From Burkholderia sp. GAS332 (GTDB lineage: Bacteria > Pseudomonadota > Gammaproteobacteria > Burkholderiales > Burkholderiaceae): a stretch of 64,000 nt of DNA. This document shows positions 9,330 to 18,275 of this stretch, in pieces; positions within the stretch are counted from its first letter, which is position 1; each line of letters opens with the position of its first letter. The stretch covers positions 62,001 to 126,000 of the forward strand of contig FSRV01000002.1 in NCBI GenBank assembly GCA_900142905.1, written 5' to 3'. The translations under genes and the position numbers were made by a program. A model generated the notes under the pieces. It searched no databases. It saw only the letters and a program-made list of their open reading frames with translations, and was not told the origin of the DNA.

Positions 9330-9620
9330 GGTGACCTCACTCTGTTTGCGATGCGACGCGGTCATGCGTTTCGCTCCTATCGGGTCGAAAGCGTGAGGCT
9401 CGATGCCCATCAAGATGAACCCCTTGGTTCCGGGGTACACACTCGATACACGCAACAATCGCACTGCCCGGAATAGACCGATCCAGTCAGGTCAGGTTGG
9501 CATCGATTTGCCGCGCGGTCGGTACGGCGACGGACATCGAGGCTTCTTTTTTGCGCTCATGGAGGCCGGTTTCGCACTTGTACGGCACCGTACCGACCTC
9601 CATCGGCGTTAAGTGCGTTC

Positions 9621-10385
9621 ATGCTCACTATGCCGATCCACTACCTCCGAACCCTGACGTCCCGCAAGCGCACCGACGATGCGAATCGTCGGCTTGGCCA
9701 GGCGCTTGCCTTCGTTGCCGGCGCTGCCAACGCGGGTGGATTCCTGGCGGTCGGACAATACACCTCGCATATGACGGGGATCGTCTCGGCAATGGCCGAC
9801 AACCTCGCATTCGGTAGCGTCACGCTGGTGATCACTGGACTGAGCTCGCTTCTGGCGTTCATGACCGGCGCTGCGACCTCGGCGATGCTGATCAACTGGG
9901 GCCGGCGACGGCAGGCGCAGAGCGAATTTGCGATGCCCCTGATGCTCGAAGCGCTGCTTCTGCTGTGCTTCGGGATACTGGGGTCGAACCTCGAGCAGCA
10001 CCGATGGCTGTTCGTACCGGCCACCGTCGATCTGCTGTGTTTCGTCATGGGTCTGCAGAACGCGATAATCACAAAAATTTCGAAGGCGGAGATCCGCACC
10101 ACCCATGTGACGGGCCTGGTGACTGACATCGGGATCGAGCTAGGCAAGCTGTTCTACTGGAATTTCGGAGCGGTGACAGACTGGGAAAGCAAGGTCCGGG
10201 CGGACCGCGGGCGGCTGCGGCTGCTTGCGTCGCTGCTCGGGATGTTCTTTGCCGGCGGGCTGGTTGGCGCCTTCGGCTTCAAGAAGATTGGCTTCGTCGC
10301 CACGGTCCCCCTCGCGGCGGTCCTGGTCATACTGGCGGCGGTACCTGTGCTCGATGATCTGATCGGGCAGCGCAGCCGATCCTGA
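9621..10385 (+). CDS. DUF1275 (YoaK-type) inner-membrane protein
   Basis: The product has 254 residues and about six hydrophobic segments. Family hallmarks are seen: AFVAGAANAGGFLAVGQYTSHMTG near residues 30-55, MGLQNAI in the middle, and TTHVTGLVTDIG around 155-165. YoaK/DUF1275 proteins are widespread inner-membrane proteins of unknown transport or signalling role. The start ATG 9621 lacks a strong ribosome site. It lies between a divergent exported PRC-barrel gene and a convergent universal stress protein, inside the stress and redox island; no copy of the shared promoter element lies upstream. Confidence 0.85.
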   Translation: MLTMPIHYLRTLTSRKRTDDANRRLGQALAFVAGAANAGGFLAVGQYTSHMTGIVSAMADNLAFGSVTLVITGLSSLLAFMTGAATSAMLINWGRRRQAQSEFAMPLMLEALLLLCFGILGSNLEQHRWLFVPATVDLLCFVMGLQNAIITKISKAEIRTTHVTGLVTDIGIELGKLFYWNFGAVTDWESKVRADRGRLRLLASLLGMFFAGGLVGAFGFKKIGFVATVPLAAVLVILAAVPVLDDLIGQRSRS

Positions 10386-10459
10386 GTGGACTACGCGCCT
10401 GATGCAAAACGCTGCCGGGTTGCACAGGTCACGTGGGTTTCGACTCTCTGGCTCGTTCG

Positions 10460-11299
10460 CTAATGCGACATCAGCACCGGCAGCGTCATCGATTTTAGAA
10501 TTTCCCGGGTCGCGCCTCCCATCACCCGTTCCTGCCAGCGCGCATGCCCGTAAGCGCCCATCACGATCAAGTCAGCGCCGAGATCAGAGGCGTGACACAG
10601 CAGCGCATCGCCGATTGACGCACCGCCCACCTCGTCGATATTGATCACTTCGACCTTGACACCGTGCCGCGCAATCACGGCCGCGATATCGGTTCCGGCA
10701 GGGCGGCTGTCGGCCGGTTCGTCTTTCCTCCCGTTCACTGTGATGATCGTCGTCCTCTTCGCTCGCTGCATGAACGGCAGTGCGTCGTGAACGGCCCGAG
10801 TGGCTTCGCGACTGCCGTCCCACGCGACCATCACTTCGCTACCGAGCGAGGGAAAGGCGCCGACGTAAGGGATCATCAGCACCGGGCGGCCCGTAGCCAT
10901 AAGGAGATCTTCCGGGAAGTGATCGCCGACGTAGGCTTCAGGGTCTTGTGGATCGCCCTGACCCGCGATAAGCAGGTCTGCGGTGCGGCCACGGCGCGGG
11001 ACGGCGAGATTCGCGCATTCGTCGGTGGTAATCCAGTCGCCCTCAACCTTCGCGCGGCCTAGCTCGGCGTGGAAGAGACGCTCGAGCGCCGCACGTCGCT
11101 CGTGGCGTACCTTCTCGTGGGCGCTGTAGTACTCCGCAGAACCTGCCATCACGTCGAACGACCGCGGGTCGGGCACGAAGACCGAGAACATGCCGGTGAG
11201 ATGCGCACCGAACTGCTTTGCCGCCCGCAGGGCTAGTTCGAGCCGCGGATGCGCGCGTTCGCTGGTGTCGAGGTGTACGACGATGCTTTTGTAGCTCAT
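10460..11299 (-). CDS. Tandem universal stress protein (UspA family)
   Basis: The product has 279 residues with two Usp domains: the first opens YKSIVVHLDTSER, the second begins near residue 155 with VMVAWDGSREATRAV. The C-terminal half keeps the ATP-binding pattern G-x2-G-H-x-R-W-x-E and GGATREIL, so it probably binds nucleotide. Tandem Usp proteins are typical of low-oxygen and starvation regulons. ATG 11299 follows CGGAG; the longer upstream frame lacks family similarity. It is read towards the DUF1275 gene and is divergent from the hemerythrin-like gene across a 498-bp gap. Confidence 0.9.
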   Translation of the reverse strand: MSYKSIVVHLDTSERAHPRLELALRAAKQFGAHLTGMFSVFVPDPRSFDVMAGSAEYYSAHEKVRHERRAALERLFHAELGRAKVEGDWITTDECANLAVPRRGRTADLLIAGQGDPQDPEAYVGDHFPEDLLMATGRPVLMIPYVGAFPSLGSEVMVAWDGSREATRAVHDALPFMQRAKRTTIITVNGRKDEPADSRPAGTDIAAVIARHGVKVEVINIDEVGGASIGDALLCHASDLGADLIVMGAYGHARWQERVMGGATREILKSMTLPVLMSH

Positions 11300-11614
11300 A
11301 GCGGTAACTCCGGGAAAATTGCGAATGTGAGTGCGGGTCTTGTCCCTGATGGACTCCATATGAATGTTCGTGTCGGCGCGATCCACTCCTGGATAGCCAT
11401 GAATGTTTCTGACGTTACGCCGTAGCGTATGCGGATGCGGTACGACAGCGTACAAATGACGTGTCCGGTTTCGACGTTGCCTTCGCTATCGGGCGGTGAC
11501 CCCGCTCATTGCATGGCCATTGCGGACCGTATTGAACCGCGGCGTGGTAGAGGCAGATGCAGCCGTTTGGACTCCAGCAAGATGGACGCCGATTGGCCGC
11601 AATGCGCGCCCATC

Positions 11615-11660
11615 TGAGTAGTTTCCGATCCTGTCTTCGTCGATCGCTCAGCCCTATGAT
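11615..11660 (+). promoter_or_regulatory. Promoter C: shared 19-bp activator element plus -10 box
   Basis: TGAGTAGTTTCCGATCCTG lies at 11615-11633 and TATGAT at 11655-11660, 40 bp start to start. The predicted start near 11667 leaves a leader of about 130 nt before the hemerythrin-like ATG. The leader contains CGAGTGC (11710) and GCACTCG (11737), an inverted repeat that could fold. This fills most of the 11300-11797 gap; nothing else gene-like was seen there. Confidence 0.7.
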
Positions 11661-11797
11661 GAGTAGGGGCCGTTTCGATCGGATCGCAGTACGTCATCTG
11701 CACGCCGATCGAGTGCAGTACGCGCTCCAGCGACGCGCACTCGACATGACGATTCGCGCGCCCATCTGACTGTGGGGCGGAATTGGGGAGAGATGCC

Positions 11798-12373
11798 ATG
11801 CGCACCATCATTGAGAAACTTTGCACGGAGCACGTCAGGCTTGCGCGATTGGTGCGCCTGCTCAACGGTCACTCGTGCCAGCGCACGGATGCCTCTGCGC
11901 CGAATATCGCGTTGCTGGTCGATGCGCTTTGCTATTTGACGCGCTTTCCCGACATCAGCCACCACGTCATCGAAGACCGTATGGTCGAAAAACTGCTGGC
12001 GAAGAAAGCGCTATCGATTGAATTCGGTCACGAAATCGAGACCCAGCATCAGGCGTTGATCCGGGACGGCCGCGATCTGTTGCAGGATCTGGAGTCCGCC
12101 GTCCGTGGCGAAAACATGTCGCAGGAACTCGTCGATAGCCGCGTTCGGCTCTACGCTGAGCGGTTGCGACACAACATGGTCATCGAGGAACTGACGCTGT
12201 TCCCGGCCGCAGAGAAAAACCTCAACGATGAAGACTGGAGTGAGATCGAAAGCACCGGCGCATACGGACAAACCGATCCGCTCTTCGAAGGTGCGGTGGA
12301 CGAGCGGTTCGCTCAACTGTATCGGGTCATTACCGCAGAAGCGACGGTTGCCAGCGTTGAAGAACCCTTCTGA
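11798..12373 (+). CDS. Hemerythrin-like (HHE) domain protein
   Basis: The product has 191 residues from ATG 11798, which follows GGGGAGAG. It is helical throughout, with histidine and glutamate positions of an HHE cation-binding domain: TEHVRL (His11), ISHHVIEDRM (about 53-63), TQHQAL, then HNMVIEEL near 125. Such proteins carry a non-haem di-iron or related site and serve in oxygen, nitric-oxide or iron-sulphur stress. It has its own copy of the shared promoter element. The next gene is 353 bp away behind promoter D, so it is probably monocistronic. Confidence 0.85.
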   Translation: MRTIIEKLCTEHVRLARLVRLLNGHSCQRTDASAPNIALLVDALCYLTRFPDISHHVIEDRMVEKLLAKKALSIEFGHEIETQHQALIRDGRDLLQDLESAVRGENMSQELVDSRVRLYAERLRHNMVIEELTLFPAAEKNLNDEDWSEIESTGAYGQTDPLFEGAVDERFAQLYRVITAEATVASVEEPF

Positions 12374-12397
12374 GCTGACTGCACAACGCGGCAGACC

Positions 12398-12444
12398 TGA
12401 GTAGTTTCCGAGGCTACCGTTCGCGGCCAGTCGAGGCCTATGAT
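12398..12444 (+). promoter_or_regulatory. Promoter D: shared 19-bp activator element ahead of the pnt-hox operon
   Basis: TGAGTAGTTTCCGAGGCTA lies at 12398-12416 and TATGAT at 12439-12444, 41 bp start to start. The predicted start near 12451 leaves a leader of about 275 nt before the aldehyde dehydrogenase ATG at 12727. The leader has no convincing small gene; an inverted CTTGAG/CTCAAG pair lies near its end. This promoter probably drives about 11 kb of co-directional genes. Confidence 0.68.
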
Positions 12445-12726
12445 CGAAGTATCCCGCCAGGACGAACGCGGACGGAGACCGCTCCGCATGAGGGCACCAC
12501 GTTGCACCGCTCTCGTGGCCCTTCGGCCGACGCAGTTGCGGAAGTCAAATTGTGCGTTTATCGCAGTCCGCCCCAGAAAGCACTGACGATGCATCCGGCG
12601 CCTGAATTCAAGGCGTTCGCAGAATGATCGTCAGGATGACAAACACAAAAATGACACAGAGGTTCAAACACCCTTGAGATTCCCACCTTGGACTCAAGCG
12701 CACCCCCATTTAAAGAGAACACAACC

Positions 12727-14109
12727 ATGGCTTACCAAAGCGTCAACCCTAACAACGGCAAGGTCCTGAAGAGCTTCGAAAAACTAACCGATGCGCAACT
12801 TGAAAAGTCGATCGCCGCTGCCGAGACCTGTTTCCAGACATGGAAGCACACTACGTACGCCCAGCGTGCCGAAGTCGTGGCTAAGGCCGCGACGCTAATG
12901 CGTCAGAACGTCGACGAATTTGCCAGACTGGCGACCCTTGAAATGGGCAAGCGCATCGATGAAGCACGTGGCGAAGTCAAGTTCAGCGCCGACATCCTCG
13001 CTTATTACGCTGAGCACGCGAAAACTTTTCTGGCACCGACCAAGCTGAATCCGAAAATCGGTGAGGCGCACATGGAGAACAGTCCGTTTGGCGTGCTCTT
13101 CTGCGTGGAGCCATGGAATTTTCCGTATTACCAGCTTGCACGTGTCGCCGGCCCGCAACTAATGGCGGGTAACGTGCTGGTGGTCAAGCATGCAGGCTGC
13201 GTACCGCAATGCGCGATCGCCTTCGAGAAACTCCTGCTCGATGCGGGCGCGCCTAAAGGGGCCTACACGAACCTGCTGATCTCGCACGAACAGTCCGAGC
13301 GAATCATCGACGATCCGCGCATCAAGGGTGTGGCGTTGACGGGCAGCGTCGAGGCTGGCAGAAGTATTGCGGCGCGAGCGGGGCAGAACCTCAAGAAGAC
13401 GTCGATGGAGCTAGGCGGCAGCGATGCGTTCATCGTGCTCGACGACGCCGACCTCGAGAAGACCGTTCCGTGGGCCGTATGGGGGCGGATGTATAACGCC
13501 GGCCAGACGTGCTGCGCAGCGAAGCGATTCATCGTTCTCGATTCGATTGCCGACAAGTTTCTTGCGAAGTTCAAGACCGCGCTTTCCGAATTGAAGGCGG
13601 GCGATCCGATGGACGAGAAGACCACGCACGGCCCCTTGTCCACCGAGGCGGCGCTGGTTCAACTGCTCAAGCAGGTCGACGATGCAGTGGCACATGGCGC
13701 CACGCTGGTGATGGGCGGCAAGCGTATCGACCGTCCCGGCTCGTTCATGGAAACCACCATCCTGACGGACATCAAGCCTGACAATCCAGCCTTCCGCGAT
13801 GAGTTCTTCGGCCCGGTCGTGTCGTTCTTCCGCGTCAAGGACGAGGCCGCAGCGATTGCGCTCGCCAACGACTCGGACTTCGGTCTGGGCGGTTCGGTCT
13901 TCACCGAAGACGTAGCACGCGGCAAACGCGTGGCGAGCGGTGTCGAAACCGGAATGATGTTCATCAATAACATCGACTGGTCCGATGCGGAACTGCCGTT
14001 TGGCGGCATCAAGGATTCCGGCTACGGGCGTGAGCTCGGCAATATGGGCATCCAGGAGTTCGTCAACACGAAGCTGGTTCGCACCGCCCACCTCGACGCA
14101 CCGGCCTGA
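12727..14109 (+). CDS. NAD(P)-dependent aldehyde dehydrogenase (succinate-semialdehyde type)
   Basis: The product has 460 residues and should oxidise an aldehyde to its acid in the cytoplasm. The ALDH core is clear: FCVEPWNFPYYQ (cofactor site), ELGGSDAFIV with the general-base Glu, and the catalytic cysteine in NAGQTCCAAKRF. It resembles short succinate-semialdehyde dehydrogenases of the Sad/GabD type, but substrate is not proven. ATG 12727 is chosen over an in-frame start at 12688, since residues from MAYQSVNPN onward match the family. It is the first gene of the long operon: pntAA starts 21 bp after its stop. The aldehyde from the alcohol dehydrogenase at 17226 would be a natural substrate. 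Confidence 0.88.
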   Translation: MAYQSVNPNNGKVLKSFEKLTDAQLEKSIAAAETCFQTWKHTTYAQRAEVVAKAATLMRQNVDEFARLATLEMGKRIDEARGEVKFSADILAYYAEHAKTFLAPTKLNPKIGEAHMENSPFGVLFCVEPWNFPYYQLARVAGPQLMAGNVLVVKHAGCVPQCAIAFEKLLLDAGAPKGAYTNLLISHEQSERIIDDPRIKGVALTGSVEAGRSIAARAGQNLKKTSMELGGSDAFIVLDDADLEKTVPWAVWGRMYNAGQTCCAAKRFIVLDSIADKFLAKFKTALSELKAGDPMDEKTTHGPLSTEAALVQLLKQVDDAVAHGATLVMGGKRIDRPGSFMETTILTDIKPDNPAFRDEFFGPVVSFFRVKDEAAAIALANDSDFGLGGSVFTEDVARGKRVASGVETGMMFINNIDWSDAELPFGGIKDSGYGRELGNMGIQEFVNTKLVRTAHLDAPA

Positions 14110-14130
14110 ACGCCACAGGGAACGCCCGCC

Positions 14131-15306
14131 ATGTATATCAACGTTGCCGTTCTGACGGAAACCCGGGCCCATGAGCGCCGTGTGGCGCTCGTGCCCTCCG
14201 TGGTCCAGAAACTGGTCAAACTGGGTGCCCGGCTGCACATGCAGCCGGGGGCGGGCGCAGCGATTCATCTGGACGACGCCGCGTTCGAGGACGTCGCCTT
14301 CATAGCGGATCGCGCTGCACTGGTGAAAGACGCCGATGTCGTGCTTGCCGTTCAGCCTCCCGCGCTGGAGGTGGTCAATGCGATGAAGGAGGGCGCGATC
14401 CTCGTTTCGTTTATCTATGCACACAACGAGCCCGCGCTGGTGAAGCGCCTGCTCGACAAGAAAATCACCTGCTTCGCGATGGAGCGGGTGCCTCGCATTA
14501 CGCGCGCCCAGTCCATGGACGCGTTATCGAGTCAGTCCGCGCTTGCAGGCTACTACGCGGTGCAACTCGGCTCGACCCATCTCGCTCGCGTGGTGCCCAA
14601 GATCACGAGCGCGGCAGGTTCGATCGGACCGGCTCACGTGCTGGTGATGGGCCTCGGTGTGGCAGGGCTGGAGGCGATCGCAACGGCGCACCGCCTTGGG
14701 GCCGTCGTCGAGGGCTATGACGTGCGGCCGGAAACGCAGGAGCAGGCGCTCTCGCTGGGCGCCACCTTCGTCGATACCGGTATCGATGCGCGCGGCAAAG
14801 GCGGCTATGCCCGTGAGCTGAGCGCTGAGGAAAAGACCAAGGTCGCGGACGTGCTGACGAAGCACATCCAGAGCGCCGATCTGATCATCACAACCGCCGC
14901 GATTCCCGGTAAGACCTCGCCCAAGCTCATCAGCCACGCACAAGTGGCCGGCATGAAAGCCGGCTCGGTGATCGTCGATTTATCGGCGGAAGGCGGCGGC
15001 AATTGCGAAGACACGCGGCCTGGTGAGACCACGCGGATCGGCAACGTGACGATCGTCGCGCCGCTGAATGTGCCCTCGCTGCTCGGCGAAGACGCGAGCG
15101 AACTGTATGCGAAGAATCAGTACAACCTGCTCGCGTTGATCATGAAAAACAACGTCATCGAGATCGACTGGAGCGACGAAGTCCTCGCCAAAACCGTGCT
15201 CACCCACGCGGGCGAGAACAAGGCGGAGGCGAGCGACGAGGCGGCCAAGCCTGTCGTTGCCGCGAAAAAACCTCCCGCGAAAGCCGCACCTGTTACGCCT
15301 GCATGA
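14131..15306 (+). CDS. pntAA: NAD(P) transhydrogenase subunit alpha part 1
   Basis: The product has 391 residues and is the soluble NAD(H)-binding dI component of proton-pumping transhydrogenase. It has the alanine dehydrogenase/PNT fold: RRVALVPSVVQKL at the start, MERVPRITRAQ, then a Rossmann segment VLVMGLGVAGLEAI and DLSAEGGGNCE. An Ala/Lys/Pro-rich tail (about 360-391) replaces the membrane part, which is encoded separately as pntAB, the split arrangement usual in many Proteobacteria. It sits 21 bp after the aldehyde dehydrogenase and 61 bp before pntAB. With PntB it exchanges hydride between NADH and NADP+ at the cost or gain of proton motive force. Confidence 0.94.
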   Translation: MYINVAVLTETRAHERRVALVPSVVQKLVKLGARLHMQPGAGAAIHLDDAAFEDVAFIADRAALVKDADVVLAVQPPALEVVNAMKEGAILVSFIYAHNEPALVKRLLDKKITCFAMERVPRITRAQSMDALSSQSALAGYYAVQLGSTHLARVVPKITSAAGSIGPAHVLVMGLGVAGLEAIATAHRLGAVVEGYDVRPETQEQALSLGATFVDTGIDARGKGGYARELSAEEKTKVADVLTKHIQSADLIITTAAIPGKTSPKLISHAQVAGMKAGSVIVDLSAEGGGNCEDTRPGETTRIGNVTIVAPLNVPSLLGEDASELYAKNQYNLLALIMKNNVIEIDWSDEVLAKTVLTHAGENKAEASDEAAKPVVAAKKPPAKAAPVTPA

Positions 15307-15367
15307 ACGCCGGTATCAGCGCCTGTATCAACACCGGCACGAACACGCTCCGACCAAGGACATAGTG

Positions 15368-15730
15368 ATGGACTTCCAGATCAGCATTTCCGGCTTCGTC
15401 GCGATTTACATCTTCATGCTGGCCGCTTTCGCCGGCTGGGTGATCATCGGACACGTGCCGGCCATCCTGCATACGCCGCTTATGTCGGGTTCGAATTTCG
15501 TGCACGGCATTGTCGTGGTGGGCGGCATCTATGCGCTGCTCAACGCGAGCACGGTACAGGAGCAGGTGATCGGCTTCGTCGCTGTGTTGCTCGGCGCGGG
15601 CAATGCCGCAGGCGGCTATGCCGTCACTGACCGCATGCTCGCCATGTTCAAGACCAGCGGCCACCCCGCGGCGCACGGCGCGCACAGCAAGTCCGGCTCC
15701 GTGAAGTCCATCCACGCAAAGAAGCATTGA
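15368..15730 (+). CDS. pntAB: NAD(P) transhydrogenase subunit alpha part 2
   Basis: The product has 120 residues with about three hydrophobic segments in the first 95 (SISGFVAIYIFMLAAFAGWV, then HTPLMSGSNFVHGIVVVGG, then VIGFVAVLLGAGNAAGGY). A basic tail follows. It is the membrane-embedded small part of the alpha subunit, joined to PntB to form the proton channel. HTPLMSGSN is a family hallmark. ATG 15368 follows AAGGA; the earlier frame start at 15257 overlaps pntAA and lacks similarity. PntB follows after 10 bp. Confidence 0.93.
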   Translation: MDFQISISGFVAIYIFMLAAFAGWVIIGHVPAILHTPLMSGSNFVHGIVVVGGIYALLNASTVQEQVIGFVAVLLGAGNAAGGYAVTDRMLAMFKTSGHPAAHGAHSKSGSVKSIHAKKH

Positions 15731-15740
15731 GGACGCCGCC

Positions 15741-17192
15741 ATGTTGACCCTGCTCCCCCAACTCGGCATCGGCGCGGTCGATCTCGCTGCTGCTTTTCTC
15801 TTTCTCTACGGCCTGCACCGCATGTCGTCGCCGGTGACGGCGCCCTCAGGCATTTTCGTCGCCGGCATTGGTATGGCCGTGGCCGTGCTTGCGAGCTTCC
15901 TGTACGCCTTCGACGTCAGCGCGGCGGCCCGGCCCAATCTGCCGGTTAATCTCGGGCTCGCCGTCGTTGCGTTGGCACTGGGCGGCGGGGTGGCCTGGTG
16001 GGGCGGCCGCAAGGTGGCGATGACCGCCATGCCGCAAATGGTGGCGATCTACAACGGCATGGGCGGCGGCGCGGCCGGCGCGATTGCCGCGGTGGAACTG
16101 TTCGGCAACAAGGCGCAGGGCGCGATCGCGCTCATCATGACCTTGCTAGGCGCGCTGATCGGCGCGGTGTCCCTGTCGGGTTCGCTGATCGCCTGGGCCA
16201 AGCTCGATGGCGTCATCAACAAGCCTGTCCGAGTGAAAGGGCAGCAGGTGTTCAATGGACTGGTGCTGCTGGCTACCTTCGTGGTTGGCGGCTACATCGT
16301 CGTCGCAAGCGCGGACAAGGCAGCGCTGATATTGGCGATGCCGACCTGGATCTACCTGTTCTTCGGCTGCGCGCTGGCGCTCGGCATCCTGATGACGCTG
16401 CCAATTGGCGGCGCCGACATGCCAGTGGTGATTTCGATCTTTAACGCCTTTACCGGCCTCGCGGTCGGCATTGAAGGCTACGTGCTGCAGAACCCCGCGC
16501 TGATGATTGCCGGCATGGTGGTCGGTGCAGCCGGTATGTTGCTGACGCTGCTGATGGCCAAGGCCATGAACCGTTCCGTGAGCAATGTGATCTTCACCAA
16601 CTTCGGTGAGGTCGCCACGCGCAAGCAGGGCAAGATCAAGGGCAGCCTGAAGCCGACACAAGCCGGCGACGCAGGCATCGCGATGCGCTATGCGGCTTCG
16701 GTGATCATCGTTCCGGGTTACGGTCTCGCCGTCTCGCAGGGTCAAGGCAAGCTATACGAATTCGTCAAGATGCTGCAGGCAGGCGGCGTGTCGGTGAAGT
16801 TTGCGGTTCACCCCGTGGCCGGCCGCATGCCGGGCCAGATGGATGTCTTGCTGGCCGAGGCCGGCGTGCCCTACGACATGATCTTCCAACTCGAGGACAT
16901 CAACGACCAGTTCGCCGCCACCGATGTGGCGCTCGTGATCGGCGCCAACGACGTGGTGAACCCGGCGGCGCGCACCGACAAATCCTCAGCCATTTACGGC
17001 ATGCCGATTCTCAACGCCGACCACGCGAAGCAGGTGTTCGTGATCAAGCGCGGGGAAGGCAAGGGCTACGCCGGCATCGTCAATGAACTCTTCTACGCAG
17101 ACAACTGCAACATGGTCTATGGCGACGCCCAGGCCGTGCTCATCAAGATGAGTGAAGCGGTCAGGGCGCTCGGATTGCCCGCTGTGGCCTAG
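15741..17192 (+). CDS. pntB: NAD(P) transhydrogenase subunit beta
   Basis: The product has 483 residues. The first half holds about nine membrane helices and the last 180 residues form the NADP(H)-binding dIII domain: IVPGYGLAVSQGQ, HPVAGRMPGQMDVLLAEA, GANDVVNPAA and the terminal KRGEGKGYAG. Together with PntAA and PntAB it makes the complete inner-membrane proton-translocating transhydrogenase. In this operon it could turn hydrogenase-derived NADH into NADPH, or relieve NADPH excess. It is 10 bp after pntAB and 33 bp before the next dehydrogenase. Confidence 0.94.
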   Translation: MLTLLPQLGIGAVDLAAAFLFLYGLHRMSSPVTAPSGIFVAGIGMAVAVLASFLYAFDVSAAARPNLPVNLGLAVVALALGGGVAWWGGRKVAMTAMPQMVAIYNGMGGGAAGAIAAVELFGNKAQGAIALIMTLLGALIGAVSLSGSLIAWAKLDGVINKPVRVKGQQVFNGLVLLATFVVGGYIVVASADKAALILAMPTWIYLFFGCALALGILMTLPIGGADMPVVISIFNAFTGLAVGIEGYVLQNPALMIAGMVVGAAGMLLTLLMAKAMNRSVSNVIFTNFGEVATRKQGKIKGSLKPTQAGDAGIAMRYAASVIIVPGYGLAVSQGQGKLYEFVKMLQAGGVSVKFAVHPVAGRMPGQMDVLLAEAGVPYDMIFQLEDINDQFAATDVALVIGANDVVNPAARTDKSSAIYGMPILNADHAKQVFVIKRGEGKGYAGIVNELFYADNCNMVYGDAQAVLIKMSEAVRALGLPAVA

Positions 17193-17225
17193 CACGCTGA
17201 ATTCATCGCAAACGAGGAACAAGCC

Positions 17226-18260
17226 ATGACATCCAAAATGCAAGCTGCTGTTGTTGAACAGTTCGGCAAGCCGCTAGTGCTAAAGGAACTGGATATTCCC
17301 GAGCCCGGTCCAGGCCAGATTCTGGTGAAGACCGAAGCCTGCGGCGTATGCCACACCGATTTGCATGCCGCGAGCGGGGACTGGCCGTTAAAGCCTACAC
17401 TGCCGTTCATACCGGGGCATGAAGGCATCGGTATCGTCACCGCACTCGGCGCGGGTGTCACGGCGGTGAAGGAGGGGGACCGCGTCGGTGTGCCATGGCT
17501 CTACTCCGCTTGCGGACATTGCGAGTTTTGCCTCGCGGCACGCGAGCCCGTGTGTGCCGAAGCACAGTTCGGCGGCTATACGAAGAACGGCGGTTTCGCC
17601 GAATACATCGTGGCCGACCCGAACTATGTAGCCCATATCCCAGCCCATCTGGCGGCTCGCGACGCGGCGCCCCTCATCTGTGCAGGGATCACCTCGTACA
17701 AAGGCATCAAGGAGACCCAGGCGCGGCCAGGTGAATGGGTCGTGGTCTCTGGCGTCGGTGGCCTCGGACACCTCGGCATTCAATACGCCAAGGCGATGGG
17801 CCTGCACGTCTGCGCAGTCGACATCGACGACGGCAAGCTCGCGCATGCCAAACGCCTTGGCGCCGACGCGATGGTCAACGCAAAGGACGGCGATGCGATT
17901 GCGGCTGTCAGGAAGGCCACTGGGGGCGGTGCGCATGGCGTGCTGATTACGGCGCCGTCGCTGGGCGCATTCAAGCAAGGCGTGGGCATGACGCGCAAAT
18001 GCGGTACCTGTGTGCTGGTTGGGCTGCCGCCGGGCGAGTTTCCGACGCCCCTGTTCGATGTCGTGGCGAACTGCATCACGATTCGCGGCTCGTTCGTCGG
18101 CAATCGCCGCGACATGGCCGAAGCGCTTGCCTTCGCCGCTGACGGCAAGGTCAAGGCGGATATCGAGCTGCAGCCACTCTCGGCGATCAACAGTGTGTTC
18201 CATCGCCTCGCGCACGGCGATGTCCCGTCGCGTGTGGTGCTCGAGTTCGCGAAGGGTTGA
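17226..18260 (+). CDS. Zinc-dependent alcohol dehydrogenase (AdhP type)
   Basis: The product has 344 residues, the usual length for bacterial ethanol-active AdhP-like enzymes. The catalytic zinc motif CGVCHTDLHAASGDW is followed by GHEGIG, the structural zinc cysteines CGHCEFCLAAREPVC, and a normal Rossmann motif GVGGLGHLG, unlike the altered motif of the dehydrogenase at 4781. It should interconvert primary alcohols and aldehydes with NAD. It lies inside the pnt-hox operon, 33 bp after pntB and 15 bp before hoxF. Paired with the aldehyde dehydrogenase at the operon start it can move carbon between alcohol, aldehyde and acid while adjusting the NADH pool. Confidence 0.9.
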   Translation: MTSKMQAAVVEQFGKPLVLKELDIPEPGPGQILVKTEACGVCHTDLHAASGDWPLKPTLPFIPGHEGIGIVTALGAGVTAVKEGDRVGVPWLYSACGHCEFCLAAREPVCAEAQFGGYTKNGGFAEYIVADPNYVAHIPAHLAARDAAPLICAGITSYKGIKETQARPGEWVVVSGVGGLGHLGIQYAKAMGLHVCAVDIDDGKLAHAKRLGADAMVNAKDGDAIAAVRKATGGGAHGVLITAPSLGAFKQGVGMTRKCGTCVLVGLPPGEFPTPLFDVVANCITIRGSFVGNRRDMAEALAFAADGKVKADIELQPLSAINSVFHRLAHGDVPSRVVLEFAKG

Positions 18261-18275
18261 GAGGAGGGCGCTATC

